Shown here in pieces: positions 5,804-8,542 of a DNA stretch of 8,542 nucleotides; positions within the stretch are counted from its first letter, which is position 1; every line of letters begins with the position of its first letter. Source of the stretch: CAYXVB01 sp964467785 (GTDB lineage Bacteria; Bdellovibrionota; UBA1018); contig CAYXVB010000155.1 of the NCBI GenBank assembly GCA_964467785.1, positions 1 through 8,542 of the forward strand. The letters are read 5' to 3'. Both the position numbers and the translations under genes were made by a program. The notes under the pieces were generated by a model. That model saw only the letters and a program-made list of their open reading frames with translations, did no database searches and was not told where the DNA came from.

Positions 5804-6211
5804 ATGGTCGCCATGTTTCGCACCGGACTTTCACTTCTATTGCTCATCGCGGCGCTAATCAATTGTGTTAGCGTTGGGATTGATGCTGGATCGCATTTAA
5901 AGTGCGAGTCGGAAGCTGTAACAGCTCGAATTGAGCCGCTTGGTCATGGAGTTGAAGCTCCGAATTCATCCACTCCGAGGTCGGCCTTAGTGTGTGGTGA
6001 ATCACAGGGCAATTCCGAGTCTAAGAATACAGGCGAGAATCACGATACACACGCCGGACACCACCACTGTTTTGCGGCACATGGGCTTTGCATTATCGTA
6101 GCTCAAGACCGCCCAATCCTGTCCGATGTCCCGAACGCCTCTCTGGCAAGCAACGAGCCCACACTTTCGGGTATTGTTCTTTCAGGCCCGCGCAAGCCGC
6201 CTCGAGCTTGA
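5804..6211 (+). CDS. Secreted small His/Cys-rich protein of a cation-efflux locus
   Basis: The frame gives 135 residues from ATG 5804 (ATG 5813 is also possible). It opens with a signal peptide: MFRT, a Leu-rich core, then roughly AALINC. The mature part is polar and holds a compact metal-ligand cluster at residues 80-96: H80, H83, H86-H88, C89, H93 and C96. The end is Pro/Arg-rich (GPRKPPRA). It lies about 200 bases before the CzcC-like gene on the same strand. Small periplasmic His/Cys proteins ahead of RND metal pumps are a recurrent arrangement and are thought to sense or buffer metals; that role here is inference from composition and position. LINC resembles but does not meet a normal lipobox. 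No strong Shine-Dalgarno is seen. I do not recognise a named family, so homology is unproven. Confidence 0.68.
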   Translation: MVAMFRTGLSLLLLIAALINCVSVGIDAGSHLKCESEAVTARIEPLGHGVEAPNSSTPRSALVCGESQGNSESKNTGENHDTHAGHHHCFAAHGLCIIVAQDRPILSDVPNASLASNEPTLSGIVLSGPRKPPRA

Positions 6212-6413
6212 CCCTCAGCCGGGGGATCTCGGACCGTTAGGCCTTCCTCCCGGAAATTCCCTGATAGACGTTGAAGCACTGCCGTAATCAGGCCCGACTT
6301 TTGGGCTGCCCTGAGCGTGCTCCGACCGTCTGGAGGCCGAGCTGCCATCCTTATTGTGGGCCGGCTCAAGCAGAACTAATGCAGCAAATAGGAACTTTGG
6401 AGATACGGTTTAA
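6212..6413 (+). other. Non-coding gap between the His/Cys-rich gene and the CzcC-like gene
   Basis: No convincing gene is seen in these ~200 bases. A G+C-rich hairpin can form from CCGGGGGA (6219-6226) and TCCTCCCGG (6245-6253, one bulge), and a second, imperfect one from TCAG/CTGA plus GCCC/GGGC at 6288-6314. Neither is followed by a T-run. Near the end, GGAG at 6399-6402 is the ribosome site for the next gene, 11 bases from its ATG. The hairpins could weaken transcription into the pump genes or process the message. Confidence 0.4.
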
Positions 6414-7712
6414 ATGAGTCAAAGGTCGTGGTTACGCCTGGCAAAGCTGGGAATTCGAAGCATCGCGTTTGTTAACCTTTTGGCTGGTGTAGAGCAGGGG
6501 AGTGCCGTCGAAGGTAGCGTACAGCTTCAAAGTGACGTGACGGCGTGTACTCGTCTCGCAAATGTTCAGGATGTTCTTCAGTGTGCATTGACGAATCACC
6601 CTGAAGCTCAGAGAGCAGGATTGGCAATGCGCCAGGCTGAGACATTTGAAGCAACTGCGGGACAACTCCCTAATCCCGAATTAGGTGCCAGGTCCGTTTT
6701 CGGGAATTCTCTCGGAGACGTCGTGTATACCAACGAGCTTAACTTAACGTTCCCTATCGAAATTGGGGGTCGCCGCTCGTCTAGAATTGAGAAGGCTGCA
6801 GCCGAAAAGCGTTCCGCAGGTGCGTCACTGCAGAAGTCACGCGAAGAAGTTTTGATGCAAACTCTTGCATCGCTATATCGTGTTCGCCAGATTAGTGACG
6901 AGCTACATACGGTCGAAGAGTCTCTTGAGACCTTCGGCCGGATCCTTCACCAGTTTGGTTCACGCTTGCGGAGGACACCTGAGCAAGAAGTCTCGATGGG
7001 GGTTTTTCAAGTCGCAACGGCAGACTATCAGCTTCGCAAGTCGACCTTGGATAGTGAGCTGTCGGACCAGTTGCGCCTGATCGAGCTTGCAATCGGACGA
7101 TCTTTTGAAGCCTCACCCTCGGTCCTGCCTCAGAAACGGAAGAGTTGGCCGGAAGTCACGCGTACCACCGACCCAGGATCCTTGAATGGATCTGCAATAT
7201 TGGGGGCGCGCGCGGCTTTGGGACTCGCACAAGCGGACTTGTCGACGGCAGAAAGCCTTTCATGGCCCGCGTTGCGCTTTGGCCCCTCGGTTGAGAACCA
7301 GGCTACCGGGCCTATCGGTTTTTGGAGCTATGGGGTCAACTTTGCGATTGAAGTGCCTTTGTTCCAAGTGAATTCCGCTGGACGGGCTACGGCCCGGGCG
7401 GGCGTTCAACTTGCGGAGAAGAGTGTGGCACTCAGGGAGATGGAACTGTCGAGCGAAAGAACGCAGCTCGTGCGGAAGTATGAAAATGCAACGAAGGCCT
7501 TGGGTGGTGCGCTTACCCATGAGGAGATCGCAAAAAAACATGCGAATACGGATGCGCTTTTCGCTCGAGGCATTATCCCAAGTTCGCTGGTGATCGAAGC
7601 ACATCGCCAGATGGTCGACTTTACTAAGGACCAAAATGAACTGGAACTGGCCGCGTTAGAAGCGCTTTGGCGGATCAGGATTCTGGACGGAAAGAGCGTG
7701 TACGCAGAATGA
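6414..7712 (+). CDS. czcC: CzcC-like outer-membrane factor of a heavy-metal RND efflux system (TolC family)
   Basis: The 432-residue protein has the features of an outer-membrane efflux protein. There is an N-terminal export signal (about residues 1-32), then paired repeats rich in amphipathic coiled-coil helices, including ALTNHPEAQRAGLAMRQAE (residues 58-76) and the matching second-half repeat around LGARAALGLAQADLSTAESL. Metal-type signatures are LPNPELG (85-91) and the following LNLTFPIEIGGRRSSRIEKA, as in CzcC/CusC relatives. It would trimerise into a channel through the outer membrane, carrying cations passed on by the CzcA-type pump. ATG 6414 has GGAG 11 bases upstream. The stop overlaps an ATG of the next gene (ATGA, 7709-7712). 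The gene name is by family; czcC versus cusC or cnrC cannot be separated from sequence alone. Length is normal. Confidence 0.88.
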   Translation: MSQRSWLRLAKLGIRSIAFVNLLAGVEQGSAVEGSVQLQSDVTACTRLANVQDVLQCALTNHPEAQRAGLAMRQAETFEATAGQLPNPELGARSVFGNSLGDVVYTNELNLTFPIEIGGRRSSRIEKAAAEKRSAGASLQKSREEVLMQTLASLYRVRQISDELHTVEESLETFGRILHQFGSRLRRTPEQEVSMGVFQVATADYQLRKSTLDSELSDQLRLIELAIGRSFEASPSVLPQKRKSWPEVTRTTDPGSLNGSAILGARAALGLAQADLSTAESLSWPALRFGPSVENQATGPIGFWSYGVNFAIEVPLFQVNSAGRATARAGVQLAEKSVALREMELSSERTQLVRKYENATKALGGALTHEEIAKKHANTDALFARGIIPSSLVIEAHRQMVDFTKDQNELELAALEALWRIRILDGKSVYAE

Positions 7713-7738
7713 CGATAAGATCCAGTGACGGTAATCCT

Positions 7739-8233
7739 ATGAAATTTCTGATCACACTGACGATTGGCGCGGTGACGTTCGTATCGGGTCCGAGCGGTTT
7801 TGTTTCAGCTTGCCAAGCAGCAGGTCAGGCCGGCGACGAGCACGGTGATGAACACGGCGATCACGAAGAGTCATCCAACAGCGTTGGCCCGGACAAGGCG
7901 GTTACCGCGGCGAACAAGAAAGAGGGCATTCGCCTTTCCGAGGGCGCTGTGAAGACACTTGGGCTGAGTTATTCACCGATTGCCGGTGACAAGACGTTCC
8001 GAGTACCGCTTAAGGCCGTCGTTTTCTTTCAGAATGAGACAGGGATCTACCGCTTCAAGGATGGCTGGTACAAGTTGATCGAGGTGGATGTTGTTTCAAA
8101 GAGTGCTGCCGAGGCCACAGTGAAAAGCAGTGAGTTGAAAGCGGGAGATCAAGTGGTGATAACAGGGGTTCCCTTATTGAGAGCGGCCGAACTCGACGCG
8201 ACGGGCGGATCGGAGGAAGGCCATGGACACTGA
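7739..8233 (+). CDS. Very short RND periplasmic adaptor-like lipoprotein candidate (CzcB/CusB C-terminal domain)
   Basis: From ATG 7739 the protein has 164 residues: a signal peptide MKFLITLTIGAVTF..., a possible lipobox VSAC (Cys25), an acidic His repeat GDEHGDEHGDHEE (residues 32-44), and a C-terminal domain from about 60. VPLKAVVFF (89-97), GIYRF and a GDQVVITGVPLL segment (136-147) resemble the membrane-proximal end of CzcB/CusB adaptors (VP..AV..., then GD.VV..G..LL). The tail ends GHGH. The usual alpha-hairpin, lipoyl and beta-barrel parts are absent; family members are normally 350-520 residues. It sits between the outer-membrane factor and the pump exactly where an adaptor gene belongs. 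A start at ATG 7709, overlapping the CzcC stop, would add ten polar residues; I prefer 7739 because it gives a clean signal peptide. The stop overlaps the pump gene by 11 bases. Confidence 0.72.
   Translation: MKFLITLTIGAVTFVSGPSGFVSACQAAGQAGDEHGDEHGDHEESSNSVGPDKAVTAANKKEGIRLSEGAVKTLGLSYSPIAGDKTFRVPLKAVVFFQNETGIYRFKDGWYKLIEVDVVSKSAAEATVKSSELKAGDQVVITGVPLLRAAELDATGGSEEGHGH
8212..8216 (+). promoter_or_regulatory. Shine-Dalgarno of the RND pump gene
   Basis: GGAGG inside the end of the adaptor-like gene lies six bases before ATG 8223. It fixes the pump start and shows that the pump is translated from within the upstream gene. Confidence 0.6.
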
Positions 8234-8542
8234 TCAGAACAAGAATCTCTGTGATGGAACGCAATTGCATCATCCGGTGGATGACAGCGGTTTCATCTCA
8301 AAAATCATTCACTTCTCAGTCTACCATCGGGGTCTCGTCCTATTATTGACAGCGATGCTCGCGGTCTTGGGATACATGGCATTCGAGAACCTTCCTATCG
8401 ATGCCGTGCCGGACATCACGAATGTTCAAGTGCAGGTGAATTCTGCGGTCGAAGGATTAGCTCCAGAAGAAATCGAGCGGAATGTCACCTTCCCGATCGA
8501 AACCGCCATGAGCGGGATCGCAGGAGTGACACAGGTCAGATC
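8223..8542 (+). CDS. czcA: CzcA/CusA-type heavy-metal RND efflux pump, N-terminal part (3' end outside window)
   Basis: The first 106 codons are visible. A short polar, His-containing N-terminus (LHHPVDDSG) leads into the first membrane helix (HFSVYHRGLVLLLTAMLAVLG, written here in part), then LPIDAVPDITNVQVQV and LAPEEIERNVTFPIETAMSG. These are near-diagnostic of the heavy-metal branch of RND pumps (CzcA, CusA, CnrA, NccA). The protein would be an inner-membrane proton-driven trimer exporting divalent or monovalent metal cations via the CzcC-like channel. The N-terminus is longer than in typical members by about 20 residues. Metal specificity resides in later helices outside the window and cannot be stated. 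ATG 8223 is supported by GGAGG at 8212-8216 and overlaps the adaptor stop by 11 bases. Confidence 0.93.
   Translation, partial: MDTDQNKNLCDGTQLHHPVDDSGFISKIIHFSVYHRGLVLLLTAMLAVLGYMAFENLPIDAVPDITNVQVQVNSAVEGLAPEEIERNVTFPIETAMSGIAGVTQVR

Noticed and set aside
5611..5871. Plus-strand frame from TTG 5611 with a signal-peptide-like beginning
   Set aside because: It has a TTG start without a ribosome site, overlaps the better-supported His/Cys gene, and runs across the candidate promoters and repeats. No domain is recognised.
6103..6369. Minus-strand 88-codon frame across the gap before the CzcC-like gene
   Set aside because: It overlaps the end of the His/Cys-rich gene on the other strand, has Arg/Pro-rich shadow-like composition and no recognisable family.
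1..8542. CRISPR arrays, insertion-sequence ends, tRNA or rRNA genes
   Set aside because: I saw no regularly spaced repeats, terminal inverted repeats with a transposase frame, or structured RNA genes. The ATPase relic suggests past rearrangement, but no mobile element was found beside it.

Overview
The window reads as accessory DNA from a Gram-negative bacterium that handles metals and oxyanions. Support for the Gram-negative call is an outer-membrane TolC-type protein, a Tat-exported periplasmic protein and a heavy-metal RND pump. Base composition is moderate (slightly above half G+C by eye). The small zinc-ribbon protein and the general gene content remind me of Bdellovibrionota/Myxococcota-type genomes, but this is a weak guess and no marker gene is present.

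Layout. (1) 1-2468, plus strand: a tight operon made of the 3' end of a c-type cytochrome (one C-terminal CxxCH), a DoxX membrane protein, a full-length two-domain chromate transporter (ChrA family) and a PAP2-type membrane phosphatase. The last three are joined by 4-base ATGA or 1-base TGATG overlaps. (2) 2449-3881, minus strand: a Tat-exported hemerythrin-like di-iron protein, translationally coupled by an ATGA overlap to a TauE/SafE permease. The permease's 3' end overlaps the PAP2 gene tail to tail by 20 bp. (3) 4064-5107, minus strand: a 10-TM EamA/DMT-family exporter with a 60-residue tail containing 23 histidines. Directly upstream of it, 5117-~5236 encodes the last ~39 residues and stop codon of a heavy-metal P-type ATPase whose remainder is absent. 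This points to a lost zntA/cadA-like gene that once led this exporter. (4) 5330-5572, minus: a small CxxC...CxxC zinc-ribbon protein. (5) ~5573-5803: a divergent, AT-rich control region with candidate promoters both ways, a GTCTC direct-repeat cluster and, at its edge, a perfect 8-bp hairpin. (6) 5804 to the window end, plus strand: a cation-efflux locus with a secreted His/Cys-rich small protein, a CzcC-like outer-membrane factor, a very short (about 164 aa) periplasmic adaptor-like lipoprotein candidate, and the N-terminus of a CzcA/CusA-type RND pump that runs off the end.

How it fits together. The right half is a divalent-cation export locus: an RND tripartite pump, a His-rich periplasmic partner, a His-tailed inner-membrane exporter and the relic of a P-type ATPase. 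The left half combines chromate export with redox and di-iron proteins and a possible sulfur-oxyanion permease. The most unusual points are the ATPase relic next to an intact His-tailed exporter, the adaptor that keeps only the C-terminal adaptor domain, and the coupled Tat-hemerythrin/TauE pair.
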